Source of the DNA: Streptomyces sp. 3214.6
GTDB taxonomy: Bacteria; Actinomycetota; Actinomycetes; Streptomycetales; Streptomycetaceae
Direction of reading: 5' to 3'
Assembly (NCBI RefSeq): GCF_900129855.1
Contig: NZ_LT670819.1
Location: forward strand, 3,286,001 to 3,350,000
DNA: 64,000 bases
How positions within the stretch are numbered: position 1 is the first letter of the stretch; every line of letters begins with the position of its first letter. Of the stretch, positions 34,478 through 43,757 are shown one piece after another. The position numbers and the translations under genes were made by a program. Below the pieces are notes generated by a model, which was not told the origin of the DNA, did no database searches, and saw only the letters and a list, made by a program, of their open reading frames with translations.

Positions 34478-35599
34478 CTAGTTGCTGCGTCGGGTCACGA
34501 ACTCCGCCAGGGAGAGCAGGCCGCCCGCCGACTCCGGGTTCGGGATCGCCCGGGACAGTTCGTGCATCGCGCGGGACATGCGGTCGGCCGCCTGGTCCTG
34601 GGCCCATGCGCGGCCGCCGGCCCGCTCGACGGCCAGCGTCGTGCGGTCCAGGTCGGCCGGCTCGTAGGGCGCCGCGTACAGCTCGGCCAGTTCGCCGGCC
34701 GCCGGGGTGCCGGAGGTCAGCGCGGCGACCACCGGCAAGGACTTCTTGCGGACGGCGAGGTCCGCACCGGCAGGCTTGCCGGTGTGCCGTGGGTCGCCCC
34801 ATATCCCGATCACGTCGTCGATGAGCTGGAAGGCGAGCCCGGCCTCCCGGCCGAACGCGTCCAGCGCCTCGACGTCCTCCTCGGCAGCCCCCGCGTACAG
34901 CGCGCCCACGGCGCAGGCGCAGCCCAGGAGCGCGCCCGTCTTGGCCTCGGCCATGACGAGGACCTCGTCGAGGGTGATCTCGGCGGGGCCGCGTTTCTCC
35001 ATGGCCGTGTCCGCCTGCTGGCCGGCGCACAGTTCGACCACGCAGGCCGCGACCCGGGCGACGGCCGCCGAGGACGCGGGGTGCGGGTCCCCGGCGAGCA
35101 GCCCCAGCGCGAGGGCCTGCAGTGCGTCCCCGGCGAGGATCGCGTCGGCGTCGCCGAACACCGTCCAGGCGGTGGGGCGGTGTCGGCGCGTGGTGTCGCG
35201 GTCCATCACGTCGTCGTGCAACAGCGTGAAGTTGTGGACCAGCTCGACCGCGGCGGCCGCCCGGACGGCCGCCGCGCGGGCCGCGGGCCCGCCGAGCGCG
35301 GAGGCCGCGGCGAGCACGAGTGCCGGGCGGATCGCCTTGCCCGCGTTGTCCGCGGCCGGGGTGCCGTCCGCGTGCTCCCAGCCGAAGTGGTAGAGCGCGA
35401 TCCGGCGCATCGAGCCGGGCAACGAGTCGATCGCCGCCCGCAGTTCGGGGTCGACGGCGGCCCGCGACCGCTCCAGGAGCGCCGTCGCCTCATGCCCGTC
35501 GGCCGGTCCCGGACCGCCGTCGCCCTGACTCCCGATGGACCCGATGGACCTCCGCCTTTCACGCGCCTCGCCCCGGTACCGCCTGGTGGCGGACGTCAC
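34478..35599 (-). CDS. Polyprenyl diphosphate synthase, probable encapsulin cargo
   Basis: A 373-residue trans-prenyltransferase. The first Asp-rich motif is [14 protein letters not shown] and the second [21 protein letters not shown] and [16 protein letters not shown] are typical neighbours. It condenses isopentenyl diphosphate units to a C15-C25 chain. GTG 35599 overlaps the stop of the upstream encapsulin gene (gTGA). The first 55 residues are a basic, then Gly/Pro-rich extension ([20 protein letters not shown]) absent from housekeeping synthases and a good candidate for an encapsulation tag. Family 2B encapsulin loci are known to carry polyprenyl transferases as cargo. Confidence 0.9.
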   Translation of the reverse strand: MTSATRRYRGEARERRRSIGSIGSQGDGGPGPADGHEATALLERSRAAVDPELRAAIDSLPGSMRRIALYHFGWEHADGTPAADNAGKAIRPALVLAAASALGGPAARAAAVRAAAAVELVHNFTLLHDDVMDRDTTRRHRPTAWTVFGDADAILAGDALQALALGLLAGDPHPASSAAVARVAACVVELCAGQQADTAMEKRGPAEITLDEVLVMAEAKTGALLGCACAVGALYAGAAEEDVEALDAFGREAGLAFQLIDDVIGIWGDPRHTGKPAGADLAVRKKSLPVVAALTSGTPAAGELAELYAAPYEPADLDRTTLAVERAGGRAWAQDQAADRMSRAMHELSRAIPNPESAGGLLSLAEFVTRRSN

Positions 35600-37002
35600 C
35601 GCCAGCGGCCGATCTCGACGTTCTCCAGAACGCCCAGCGCGTCCGGTACGAGGACCGCGGCCGAGTAGTAGGCCGTGACCAGGTAGTTGATGATGGCCTG
35701 TTCGTTGATGCCCATGAACCGCACGGACAGGCTCGGCTCGATCTCGTCCGGAATGCCGGACTGGCGCAGGCCGATGACCCCCTGGTCCTGTTCGCCCAGA
35801 CGCATCGCGATGATCGAGCTGGTGCGGGCCTCGGTCACCGGGATCTTGTTGCACGGGTAGATCGGCACCCCGCGCCAGGTGGGGATCCGGTTGCCGCCGA
35901 CGTCGATCGTCTCGGGGACGAGCCCGCGCTTGTTGAGTTCGCGGCCGATCGCGGAGATCGCGCGCGGGTGGGCGAGCAGCATCTTGGTGCCGCGCCGCCT
36001 GCTGAGCAGTTCGTCCAGGTCGTCCGGGCTGGGCACGCCGTCGTGCGGCTGGAGCCGCTGGTCGTACTCGCAGTTGTGGAGCAGACCGAACTCCCGGTTG
36101 TTGACGAGCTCGTGCTCCTGGCGCTCCTTGAGCGCCTCGACCGTCAGCCGCAACTGCTGCTCGGTCTGGTTCATGGGCTGGTTGTACAGGTCGGCCACGC
36201 GTGAGTGGATGCGCAGGACGGTCTGGGCGATGCTCAGTTCGTACTCGCGCGGCCGGGCGTCGTAGTCGACGAACGTGTGCGGAATGTCCGGCTCGCCGGC
36301 GTGACCCGCGGCCAGGTCGACGGCCTTCTCGCCGTACTTGTTGGTGCGCTGCTCGGGGATCGCGCGCAGCTGCTGGAGGTGTTCGCGCAGGGTGTCGGCG
36401 CGCTCCGCGACCTGCTCGACGTCCTGCCGGGTCAGGATCAGCACGGTGCAGGCGGTGTCGGCGCGGGCCGTGTACTCCCAGATGGCGTCGGCGTCGAGCA
36501 GCGCCTGGTCGCCGAAGTACGCGCCGTCCGCGAGGACTCCGAGCACCTGGTCGTCACCGTAGGGGCCGGTGCCGACCTTCTCGACGCGGCCGTGGGCGAG
36601 GAGGTAGACCTCGTCGGTCTGGCTGCCGAAGGAGGCGATGAGCTCGCCGGGGCCGAACTCCCGCTGCCGGCAGCGCTGGGCGAGCTCGCCGAGCACCTCC
36701 TCGTCCTCGTAGGAGCGCAGCGCGGGCAGTTCCCCCAGCTCGGCGGGGATGACCTCGACACGGTCGCCGGTCTTCACGAACGTGACACGTCCGTCTCCGA
36801 CCGCGTACGTCAGCCGCCTGTTGACCCGGTAAGTACCACCCTGTACGTCCACCCAGGGCAGGTTCCGCAGCAGCCAGCGGGAGCTGATCTCCTGCATCTG
36901 CGGTGCGGACTTGGTCGTGGTGGCCAGGTTCCGCGCGGCCGCCGTGCCGAGACTCTGCTGCGGCTTGCCCGGCTCCGCGCGGACCTCTTCGCCTACCGAC
37001 AT
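35596..37002 (-). CDS. eshB: Family 2B encapsulin shell protein with cyclic-nucleotide-binding-like insert (EshB type)
   Basis: A 468-residue protein. After a short N-arm, the HK97-like regions ([22 protein letters not shown], then [52 protein letters not shown]) flank a cNMP-binding-like domain at about residues 90-200 ([26 protein letters not shown], then [11 protein letters not shown]). The C-terminal part includes [21 protein letters not shown] and [14 protein letters not shown]. This is the architecture of EshA/EshB, recognised as family 2B encapsulins that assemble into icosahedral nanocompartments. The downstream prenyl synthase gene overlaps by 4 bases. Confidence 0.9.
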   Translation of the reverse strand: MSVGEEVRAEPGKPQQSLGTAAARNLATTTKSAPQMQEISSRWLLRNLPWVDVQGGTYRVNRRLTYAVGDGRVTFVKTGDRVEVIPAELGELPALRSYEDEEVLGELAQRCRQREFGPGELIASFGSQTDEVYLLAHGRVEKVGTGPYGDDQVLGVLADGAYFGDQALLDADAIWEYTARADTACTVLILTRQDVEQVAERADTLREHLQQLRAIPEQRTNKYGEKAVDLAAGHAGEPDIPHTFVDYDARPREYELSIAQTVLRIHSRVADLYNQPMNQTEQQLRLTVEALKERQEHELVNNREFGLLHNCEYDQRLQPHDGVPSPDDLDELLSRRRGTKMLLAHPRAISAIGRELNKRGLVPETIDVGGNRIPTWRGVPIYPCNKIPVTEARTSSIIAMRLGEQDQGVIGLRQSGIPDEIEPSLSVRFMGINEQAIINYLVTAYYSAAVLVPDALGVLENVEIGRWR

Positions 37003-37173
37003 GAGAAATACCCTCCCGATTCATGCACGGGCGCCGAACTGCGCCGGTGCACTGTTCACGCGAGCAAGCCTTCCTCACGGAGCGTGCCGGTGCTATTACC
37101 CGAAAGAGCGGGAATGGATCAACGTGGGCAGGGAAGAGACACGTTTCACCGAACAGTGTTCGACAATGAGCGG

Positions 37174-38067
37174 GTGACCGACCTGCGCCCCCGCCTGCCC
37201 TCGCCGCTCCAGGACGTGGCGGACGACCGGTTCGAGCGGCACGGCGTACGGCTGCTGCTGAAGCGGGACGACCTGATCCATCCGGACCTGATCGGCAACA
37301 AATGGCGCAAGCTGGCGCCCAACCTGGAGCGGGCGGCGGGGCGGACGATCGTCACCTTCGGCGGCGCCTACTCCAACCATCTGCGGGCCACGGCCGCCGC
37401 CGGACGGCTGCTGGGCCTGCCCACGGTGGGCGTGGTGCGCGGCGACGAACTGGCGGGCCGGCCGCTGAACCCGTCCCTGGCCCGGTGCGCGGCCGACGGC
37501 ATGCGGCTGCACTTCGTGGACCGCTCGACGTACCGGCGCAAGACCGAGCCGGGGGTGCTGACGGGGCTGCTGGACGCGGTCGGCGCCGAGGACGCGTACG
37601 TCGTCCCGGAGGGCGGCAGCAACGCGGCGGCGGTCCGCGGCTGCCGGGCGCTCGGCGAGGAGCTGCGCGACCACGGCGGTGTCGACGTGGCCGCCCTCGC
37701 CTGCGGCACCGGCGGCACGCTCGCGGGCCTGGCCGCCGGTCTCGGCCCCGGCCGGCGGGCCGTGGGCATACCGGTCCTCAAGGGCGGCTTCCTGGGCGAG
37801 GAGATACGGGCGCTGCAGCAGGAGGCCTTCGGGGGCCCGCGGGGCGAGTGGTGGCTGGACGAGCGCTTCCACTTCGGCGGCTACGCGCGCGTGCCCCCGG
37901 AGCTCGACGCCTTCGCCGAGGACTTCGAGCGGCGACACGGTGTGCCCGTGGAACGTCTCTATGTCGCCAAGTCGCTGTACGCCCTTGTCGCCCTGACCGA
38001 GGAGGGGGCCTTCCCGCCCGGGGCACGGCTCGCGGCGGTCGTGACGGGCTCGCCGTTCACCCAGTGA
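37174..38067 (+). CDS. ACC deaminase/D-cysteine desulfhydrase-like PLP enzyme
   Basis: A 297-residue fold-type II PLP enzyme. The Schiff-base lysine lies in LIGNKWRKLAPNL; TFGGAYSNHLRATAAAGRLLGL and the phosphate-binding ACGTGGTLAGLAAGL loop follow the family pattern. It probably deaminates or desulfurates a small amino acid such as D-cysteine or 1-aminocyclopropane-1-carboxylate. GTG 37174 is chosen because the frame upstream loses family similarity; the ribosome site (gagcgg) is weak. Confidence 0.85.
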   Translation: MTDLRPRLPSPLQDVADDRFERHGVRLLLKRDDLIHPDLIGNKWRKLAPNLERAAGRTIVTFGGAYSNHLRATAAAGRLLGLPTVGVVRGDELAGRPLNPSLARCAADGMRLHFVDRSTYRRKTEPGVLTGLLDAVGAEDAYVVPEGGSNAAAVRGCRALGEELRDHGGVDVAALACGTGGTLAGLAAGLGPGRRAVGIPVLKGGFLGEEIRALQQEAFGGPRGEWWLDERFHFGGYARVPPELDAFAEDFERRHGVPVERLYVAKSLYALVALTEEGAFPPGARLAAVVTGSPFTQ

Positions 38068-38074
38068 GGCCCGC

Positions 38075-39673
38075 TCACCCCGCTTCCCGGAACGCCGCCG
38101 CCTCCTCCAGGTCCAGTCGGCGCAGCAGCGTCCGCAGCATCTCGTCGTCGATGTAGCGGGCGTCGCGCAGCCGGACGAATATCTCGCGTTCGGCGCTGAT
38201 CATCTCGCGTGAGAGGCGCCGATAGGTGTCGTCGACGGTTTCGCCGGTGATCGGGTTGACCTGGCCGAGGCGCTCCCAGACGGCGTTGCGGCGGCGCTCC
38301 AGGACGCTGCGCAGCCGGTCGGCGAGGGGCGGGGGCAGGGTGTTGCGCTCGTCGGACAGCAGGGCGTCCAGGCGTTCCTCCGCGACCCGGGAGGCCTGTG
38401 CCTGGGCGTTGGCCTCGGCGAGGGTGGCGGCCTGCGGGTCGGGCTGGGGGAACCTCAGCAGGCGGATCAGCGGCGGCAGGGTCAGGCCCTGCAGCACGAG
38501 GGTGCCGATGACCGTCGTGAAGGTCAGGAAGAGGATGAGGTTGCGGTGCGGGAAGGGCGCGTCACCGTGGTTCACGGTGAGCGGGATGGAGAAGGCGATG
38601 GCGAGCGAGACCACGCCCCGCATGCCGGCCCAGCCGATGACGATCGGCCCCCGCCAGGTCGGGTTGTCCTCCCGCGCGCGGATGCGCGCCGACACCATCC
38701 GGGGCAGGAAGGTCGCCGGATACACCCACAGGAAGCGGGCCGCGACGACCACGAGGAAGAGGACGACGGCGTACCAGGCGGCGTCCAGACCCTCGTAGGC
38801 GCCGAGGCCCTTCAGGACGACCGGGAGCTGCAGGCCGATCAGCGCGAAGACCGCTGATTCCAGGACGAAGGCGACCATCTTCCACACGGCCTCCTCCTGG
38901 AGGCGGGTGGCGAAGTCGACCTCCCACGCGCGGTGGCCGAGGTAGAGCGCGACGACGACCACGGCGATGACGCCGGAGGCGTGGAACTGCTCGGCGGCCG
39001 CGTACGCGACGAAGGGGATCAGCAGGGAGAGCGTGTTCTGGAGGAGGGGCTCCTTGAGGTGGGTGCGCAGCCAGTGCAGCGGAGCCATCAGGACCAGGCC
39101 GACGACGGTGCCGCCGACCGCCGCCACCAGGAACTCCTCGATGCCGCCGCCCCAGGACGCGCCCTCGCCGACCACGACCGCGAGGGCGACCTTGTAGGCG
39201 GTGATCGCGGTGGCGTCGTTCAGCAGGGACTCGCCCTGGAGGATGGTGGTGATCCGGGACGGCAGGCCGACCCGGCGGGCCACCGCGGTGGCCGCGACCG
39301 CGTCCGGCGGCGCGACCACCGCGCCCAGCACCAGCGCCGCCGTCAGCGGCAGCCCGGGCACGAGCAGGTAGGCGGCCCAGCCGACGGCGAAGGTCGCGAA
39401 GAGCACGTATCCGACCGACAGCAGGGCCACCGGCCGCAACTGCGCGCGCAGGTCGAGGTAGGAGCTCTCGGTGGCCGACGTGTACAGCAGCGGCGGCAGC
39501 AGGAGCGGCAGGACGACGTCCGGGTCGAGGGTGTAGTCCGGGACGCCGGGCACGTACGACACCACCAGGCCGACCGCGACCAGCATCAGCGGCGCCGGCA
39601 CCGGGGTGCGCCTGGCCGCCGCCGCGATCCCCGCACTGCCGGCCACCAGCAACAGCAGTGGCATCACGTCCAT
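38075..39673 (-). CDS. Na+/H+ antiporter (CPA1 family)
   Basis: A 532-residue protein with about 12 membrane helices and a 140-residue cytoplasmic C-terminal domain. ALVLGAVVAPPDAVAATAVARRVGLPSRITTILQGESLLNDATAITAY carries the CPA1 ion-binding region; WAGMRGVVSLAIAFSIPL is the conserved helix 11-like box. It exchanges sodium or potassium for protons. ATG 39673 (MDVMPLLLLVAG). It ends 8 bp before the convergent PLP-enzyme stop. The divergent neighbour is a small zinc-finger gene. Confidence 0.92.
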   Translation of the reverse strand: MDVMPLLLLVAGSAGIAAAARRTPVPAPLMLVAVGLVVSYVPGVPDYTLDPDVVLPLLLPPLLYTSATESSYLDLRAQLRPVALLSVGYVLFATFAVGWAAYLLVPGLPLTAALVLGAVVAPPDAVAATAVARRVGLPSRITTILQGESLLNDATAITAYKVALAVVVGEGASWGGGIEEFLVAAVGGTVVGLVLMAPLHWLRTHLKEPLLQNTLSLLIPFVAYAAAEQFHASGVIAVVVVALYLGHRAWEVDFATRLQEEAVWKMVAFVLESAVFALIGLQLPVVLKGLGAYEGLDAAWYAVVLFLVVVAARFLWVYPATFLPRMVSARIRAREDNPTWRGPIVIGWAGMRGVVSLAIAFSIPLTVNHGDAPFPHRNLILFLTFTTVIGTLVLQGLTLPPLIRLLRFPQPDPQAATLAEANAQAQASRVAEERLDALLSDERNTLPPPLADRLRSVLERRRNAVWERLGQVNPITGETVDDTYRRLSREMISAEREIFVRLRDARYIDDEMLRTLLRRLDLEEAAAFREAG

Positions 39674-39733
39674 GTCCCGCCCGCTCTCGTTTTTCCGCGC
39701 GGCTGTCCGCACAGCCGTCGTAATCTGGCCATC

Positions 39734-39994
39734 ATGAAACAGTGCACGCACGCCGACGCGCTGCCCGACCCCGAACCCGTCCCGCTCGGCGAGACGTGTC
39801 CGGAGTGCCTGCGGGACGGCACCCACCCGGTTCAGCTGCGGCTGTGCCTGACGTGCGGCCATGTCGGCTGCTGCGACTCCTCGCCGAGCCGGCACGCCAC
39901 CGAGCACCACAAGGAGTCCGGCCATCCGATCATGCGGACCTTCGAACCCGGCGAGAGCTGGCGGTGGTGCTTCGTCGATCACGTCCTGGTGTGA
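39734..39994 (+). CDS. UBP-type zinc-finger protein
   Basis: An 86-residue protein consisting of a ZnF-UBP module: CTHADALPDPEPVPLGETCPECLRDG, LRLCLTCGHVGCCDSSPSRHATEHHKESGHPIM and WRWCFVDHVL. Cys and His zinc ligands are all present. In eukaryotes the fold binds ubiquitin C-termini; the role in streptomycetes is unknown. A TAATCT hexamer ends 7 bases before the ATG, compatible with a leaderless mRNA. It is divergent from the antiporter. Confidence 0.85.
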   Translation: MKQCTHADALPDPEPVPLGETCPECLRDGTHPVQLRLCLTCGHVGCCDSSPSRHATEHHKESGHPIMRTFEPGESWRWCFVDHVLV

Positions 39995-40052
39995 ACTTCC
40001 CGGACGGCTCGGCCGTTGAACTCATGAGACGCCCCGGCCGTCCGGCGGGTAC

Positions 40053-40078
40053 GGTTCGACCGTCTGACGTCTGGGTAC
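40053..40078 (+). promoter_or_regulatory. Candidate SigB/SigH-class promoter
   Basis: GGTT (40053-40056), a 16-bp spacer and GGGTAC (40073-40078) match the streptomycete stress-sigma consensus (G-T-T-T, 14-16 bp, GGGTAT/C). It lies about 200 bp upstream of the anti-sigma gene. Confidence 0.5.
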
Positions 40079-40137
40079 GTCAACCCGGCGCGCCCTCTTC
40101 CCATTTGGGCCCGCAGACCCCTAGACACGGAGCGTGT

Positions 40138-40154
40138 TCACAGCTTTACTGTGA
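40138..40154. promoter_or_regulatory. Inverted repeat in the sigH leader
   Basis: Perfect dyad tcacag-cttta-ctgtga immediately followed by gtgacgcc. BldD is known to repress sigH in S. coelicolor; whether this dyad is its site cannot be told by eye. Confidence 0.4.
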
Positions 40155-40285
40155 GTGACGCCAGGGGGTTGGGGTCCGGGGACAGGAAACTTGAGAGCGC
40201 GATAGCGTCACCGCTGCACCACACACGCGTTACCCCGGGGGGCGACCCTCGGCCCCGAAAAGCTTGTACCACCTTGGAGGTGAGG

Positions 40286-40699
40286 GTGTCCCAGATCGCA
40301 GGCGAGCCCGCGACCCAGGACTTCGTGGAAGTCCGGCTGCCGGCTGCGGGTGCCTACCTGTCGGTGCTGCGGACGGCCACGGCCGGCCTCGCGGCCCGTT
40401 TGGACTTCACCCTGGACGAGATCGAGGACCTGCGCATCGCGGTGGACGAGGCCTGCGCGATCCTGCTCCAGCAGGCCGTGCCCGGCTCGGTGCTGAGTTG
40501 CGTGTTCCGACTCGTCGACGACTCGCTCGAAGTCACCGTCTCGGCGCCGACCACGGACGGCCACGCGCCCTCGCGTGACACCTTCGCCTGGACCGTCCTG
40601 TCCGCCCTCGCGGGCAAGGTGTCCTCGGCCGTCGACGAGGACAAGACCGTGTCGATCAGCCTCTACAAACAGCGCGGCGCGGGACCCGGGCCGGCGTGA
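40286..40699 (+). CDS. ushX: RsbW-like anti-sigma factor of SigH (UshX/PrsH type)
   Basis: A 137-residue GHKL-fold protein from GTG 40286 with GGAGGTGAG directly upstream. The N-box lies in DEIEDLRIAVDEACAILL, and the C-terminal half is beta-rich (CVFRLVDDSLEVTVSAPTT). It matches the SigH-associated anti-sigma factor of S. coelicolor in length and text. It should sequester SigH until a partner-switch or stress signal releases it. The stop overlaps the GTG of the sigma gene, coupling their synthesis. Confidence 0.9.
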   Translation: MSQIAGEPATQDFVEVRLPAAGAYLSVLRTATAGLAARLDFTLDEIEDLRIAVDEACAILLQQAVPGSVLSCVFRLVDDSLEVTVSAPTTDGHAPSRDTFAWTVLSALAGKVSSAVDEDKTVSISLYKQRGAGPGPA

Positions 40700-41826
40700 G
40701 GAACGGGGACGGGCCGGTGCGGGACGAAGAGCGCGGCACACGGGAGCTGCCGGCCGAGAGCGCCGAGATTCCAGTCTCTCCGGACGGTTCCCGACGCATG
40801 GCGGACGGCATCGACGGCATCCCCGAGCAGGCCCGGCCGCATCCGGAGGACCACTCGGCCTCCGCGCAGGCGGGTCTGCCGGAGGGGGCCGTGCAGGGCT
40901 CGCCTCGGGAGAGGCGGACCGGGGGCTCGCCCCCAGGCCGAGCAGAGGCGAGGGCTCGACAGAGGGCGACGGGCGGGACAATGAGCGAGCACGAGCGAGA
41001 CGGCGAACAGAGCGTGTCCGGCACGCAGCACGAACCAGCGGCACCCCCACCCCCGATGCCGGCGCCGGCGCCGGGGGACCGCAGCGGGGCGCGGGCGATG
41101 TTCATCGAGCTGCGCAAGCTGCAGGACGGCAGCCCCGAGTACGCGGAGATGCGCAACCAGCTGGTCCGCATGCATCTGCCGCTCGTCGAGCATCTGGCGC
41201 GGCGCTTCCGCAACCGCGGCGAGCCGCTGGACGACCTCACCCAGGTCGCGACCATCGGTCTGATCAAGTCGGTGGACCGCTTCGACCCGGAGCGCGGCGT
41301 GGAGTTCTCCACGTACGCGACCCCGACGGTCGTCGGCGAGATCAAGCGGCACTTCCGCGACAAGGGCTGGGCGGTGCGGGTGCCGCGCAGGCTCCAGGAG
41401 CTGCGGCTGGCGCTGACGACGGCGACGGCCGAGCTGTCGCAGCAGCACGGCCGCTCTCCCACGGTCCACGAACTCGCCGAGAAGCTGGCGATCTCGGAGG
41501 AGGAGGTCCTGGAGGGCCTGGAGTCCGCGAACGCGTACTCCACCCTGTCCCTGGACGTCCCGGACACCGACGACGAGTCCCCGGCGGTCGCGGACACCCT
41601 CGGCGCGGAGGACGAGGCGCTGGAGGGCGTCGAGTACCGGGAGTCGCTCAAGCCGCTCCTTGAGGACCTCCCGCCGCGCGAGAAGCGGATCCTGCTGCTG
41701 CGGTTCTTCGGCAACATGACCCAGTCGCAGATCGCGCAGGAGGTCGGCATCTCGCAGATGCACGTCTCCCGGCTGCTGGCGCGCACGCTGGCCCAGCTGC
41801 GGGAGAAGCTCCTCGTGGAGGAGTAG
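40696..41826 (+). CDS. sigH: Stress/developmental sigma factor SigH (sigma-B family)
   Basis: The full reading from GTG 40696 gives 376 residues. ATG 40981 would give 281 residues and has its own GGGCGGGA site. Sigma region 2 is LVRMHLPLVEHLARRFRNRGEPLDDLTQVATIGLIKSVDRFDPERGVEFSTYA, region 3 has GRSPTVHELAEKLAISEEEVLEGLES and region 4 EKRILLLRFFGNMTQSQIAQEVGISQMHVSRLLARTL. The first 95 residues are Pro/Arg/Glu-rich and outside the conserved core. S. coelicolor SigH is known to exist in several sizes from alternative starts and proteolysis; the layout here allows the same. Confidence 0.92.
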   Translation: MRNGDGPVRDEERGTRELPAESAEIPVSPDGSRRMADGIDGIPEQARPHPEDHSASAQAGLPEGAVQGSPRERRTGGSPPGRAEARARQRATGGTMSEHERDGEQSVSGTQHEPAAPPPPMPAPAPGDRSGARAMFIELRKLQDGSPEYAEMRNQLVRMHLPLVEHLARRFRNRGEPLDDLTQVATIGLIKSVDRFDPERGVEFSTYATPTVVGEIKRHFRDKGWAVRVPRRLQELRLALTTATAELSQQHGRSPTVHELAEKLAISEEEVLEGLESANAYSTLSLDVPDTDDESPAVADTLGAEDEALEGVEYRESLKPLLEDLPPREKRILLLRFFGNMTQSQIAQEVGISQMHVSRLLARTLAQLREKLLVEE

Positions 41827-41881
41827 GGCTTGAAGGAGTCGTGACGTCGAGGAGCAGCGGCGTCGCAGAGCAGTCGGCCGG

Positions 41882-42322
41882 CTACTCCGAGGTGCGGCCG
41901 GGCCCCCGGATCCCGAGGGCCCGCGTCGTCTCGCCGTTGACGAGCAGCACGAGCGACGCGACGGCGACGGCCGCGAGCGCGATGCCCGCCGGAATCGCCA
42001 TGCTGTCGGCCTGCAGCAGGTTGTACGCCACCGGCAGCGCCATGATCTGCGTGATGACGGCCGGCCCCCGGCTCCAGCTGCGCAGGCCCAGCAGCCCACG
42101 GGCGGCGAGCAGCGGCAGCAGTGCGAGCACGATCAGCGTGACCCCGCCGGTGACGGCGGACTGACGGTCGTCCGGGTCGGCCGTGATCCCCAGGACGAGC
42201 ATCCACACCCCGCCGACGACCAGCGCCAGCCCCTCCAGGGCGGCGAGCGCGGCGGCGTACGTCAGCCGGCGCGGGCGGGGTTCTGCGGTTTCCGGGGCGA
42301 CGGAGGTCTGCTCACTGCTCAC
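41882..42322 (-). CDS. Hypothetical four-helix membrane protein
   Basis: A 146-residue protein from GTG 42322. About four membrane helices, with LTYAAALAALEGLALVVGGVWMLVLG first and GIALAAVAVASLVLLVNGE last, and short loops. No named domain. A TACCCT hexamer ends 6 bases before the GTG, so the mRNA may be leaderless. It is divergent from the diacylglycerol kinase gene. Confidence 0.75.
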   Translation of the reverse strand: MSSEQTSVAPETAEPRPRRLTYAAALAALEGLALVVGGVWMLVLGITADPDDRQSAVTGGVTLIVLALLPLLAARGLLGLRSWSRGPAVITQIMALPVAYNLLQADSMAIPAGIALAAVAVASLVLLVNGETTRALGIRGPGRTSE

Positions 42323-42469
42323 CCCTGAAGGGTAGCCCGCGCCGTCCGCCGGGGATCGGGCCGCCCACGCGCGCGTGGCGGCGCCCGTGTCGAGGCTCAC
42401 TGCGTGATCTCTTACCTGATCCCCACCTCGGCCTGTGGTCGGTTCGAGCCAGTAGGTACGCTGCAACTC

Positions 42470-43438
42470 ATGCGTGCACTTCTCGTGGTCAATCCGGCGG
42501 CAACCACCACCAGTGCACGGACGCGCGACGTCCTCATCCACGCGCTCGCCAGCGAGATGAAGCTCGAGGCGGTCACCACCGAGTACCGCGGTCACGCGCG
42601 TGACCTGGGCCGGCAGGCCGCGGACAGCGGAAATGTCGACCTGGTGGTGGCCCTCGGCGGCGACGGCACGGTCAACGAGGTCGTCAACGGCCTGCTGCAC
42701 GCCGGCCCCGATCCGGACAATCTGCCGAGCCTCGCGGTGGTCCCCGGCGGCTCCACCAATGTCTTCGCCCGCGCCCTGGGTCTGCCCAACGATCCCGTGG
42801 AGGCGACCGGCGCCGTGCTGGACGCCCTGAGTGAGAACAGCGTGCGGACGGTCGGTCTCGGCCTGGCCGCGGGCACGCCCGGCACGGAGGACGAGGCGGT
42901 GCCGTCGCGCTGGTTCACCTTCAACGCCGGGCTCGGTTTCGACGCCGGAGTGGTGGGCCGGGTGGAGCAGCAGCGCGAGCGGGGCAGGAAATCCACCCAC
43001 GCTCTTTACATCCGCCAGGCGGTGCGCCAGTTGTTGGGTGAGTCACAGCGCCGGCATGGGTCGATCACCCTGGAGCGGCCCGGCGTGGAGCCGGTGACCG
43101 ATTTGGTGCTGTCCATAGTCTGCAACACGGCTCCGTGGACGTATCTGGGCAATCGCCCGGTGTACGCGTCGCCTAAGGCCTCGTTCGATACTGGGCTCGA
43201 CGTACTCGGCCTCAGCCGTCTGTCCACTGTCGCGGTTGCCCGATATGGCACCCAGTTGCTCACTTCGTCCCCCGACAAGGGACCGCACGGCAAGCATGCC
43301 GTCTCACTGCACGACCTGGACCAGTTCACCTTGCATTCGAAGGTCCCCCTGCCCCTCCAGATGGACGGTGACCACCTGGGGCTGCGCACCAGCGTGACGT
43401 TCACAGGCGTACGCCGTGCACTGCGTGTGATTGTGTGA
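42470..43438 (+). CDS. Diacylglycerol/lipid kinase (DagK family)
   Basis: A 322-residue protein from ATG 42470 (MRALLVVNPAATTTSARTRD). The catalytic signature ALGGDGTVNEVVNGLL and VVPGGSTNVFARALGLPNDP are intact, followed by FNAGLGFDAGVV in the C-terminal domain. It phosphorylates diacylglycerol or a related lipid with ATP at the membrane. A longer reading from 42404 lacks family similarity in its extra residues. Confidence 0.92.
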   Translation: MRALLVVNPAATTTSARTRDVLIHALASEMKLEAVTTEYRGHARDLGRQAADSGNVDLVVALGGDGTVNEVVNGLLHAGPDPDNLPSLAVVPGGSTNVFARALGLPNDPVEATGAVLDALSENSVRTVGLGLAAGTPGTEDEAVPSRWFTFNAGLGFDAGVVGRVEQQRERGRKSTHALYIRQAVRQLLGESQRRHGSITLERPGVEPVTDLVLSIVCNTAPWTYLGNRPVYASPKASFDTGLDVLGLSRLSTVAVARYGTQLLTSSPDKGPHGKHAVSLHDLDQFTLHSKVPLPLQMDGDHLGLRTSVTFTGVRRALRVIV

Positions 43439-43757
43439 GCAGAAAGGGCTGAAGTCCTTTCACTCGAACGTTTAGGCCAGGGTCCACCCCATGGAAGTAC
43501 GGCTGTGACCTAGTCGACACCGAGGAATCAAAAAAAACTTTCCGGTAGGGGTTGTATCCGCCGCTGAGGTTTGCGAGTCTCTACGTGGCGATCGGGACGG
43601 CCCGCAACACCAGCCTCCACTGATCACCGGAACCCCTCTTCAATCAACAGGACCCCGTCGGCGAGCCTGGCGGGCGGCCCTTCACTTGTTGAGGGATTCG
43701 TGAAAGCGTTCACATTCACAAGCAACCTGCACGTAATACCAAGGAGAGGTAGCAGCC
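43439..43757 (+). promoter_or_regulatory. Long wblE upstream region
   Basis: 319 bp without a gene. It contains an A-tract (43530-43537) inside ggaatcaaaaaaaactt, ggggttgtatc at 43548, and a perfect gtgaa-agcg-ttcac dyad at 43700-43713 close to the wblE ribosome site GAGAGG. A promoter and operator are likely; none can be assigned to a sigma factor with confidence. Confidence 0.45.

Noticed and set aside
38933..39994. 353-residue plus-strand frame
   Set aside because: Most is antisense to the antiporter gene; only the last 86 codons (zinc finger) are real.
43524..43553. SigR-type promoter of wblE (GGAAT...GTT)
   Set aside because: GGAAT and GTT are 22 bp apart, too far from the required 18 bp.
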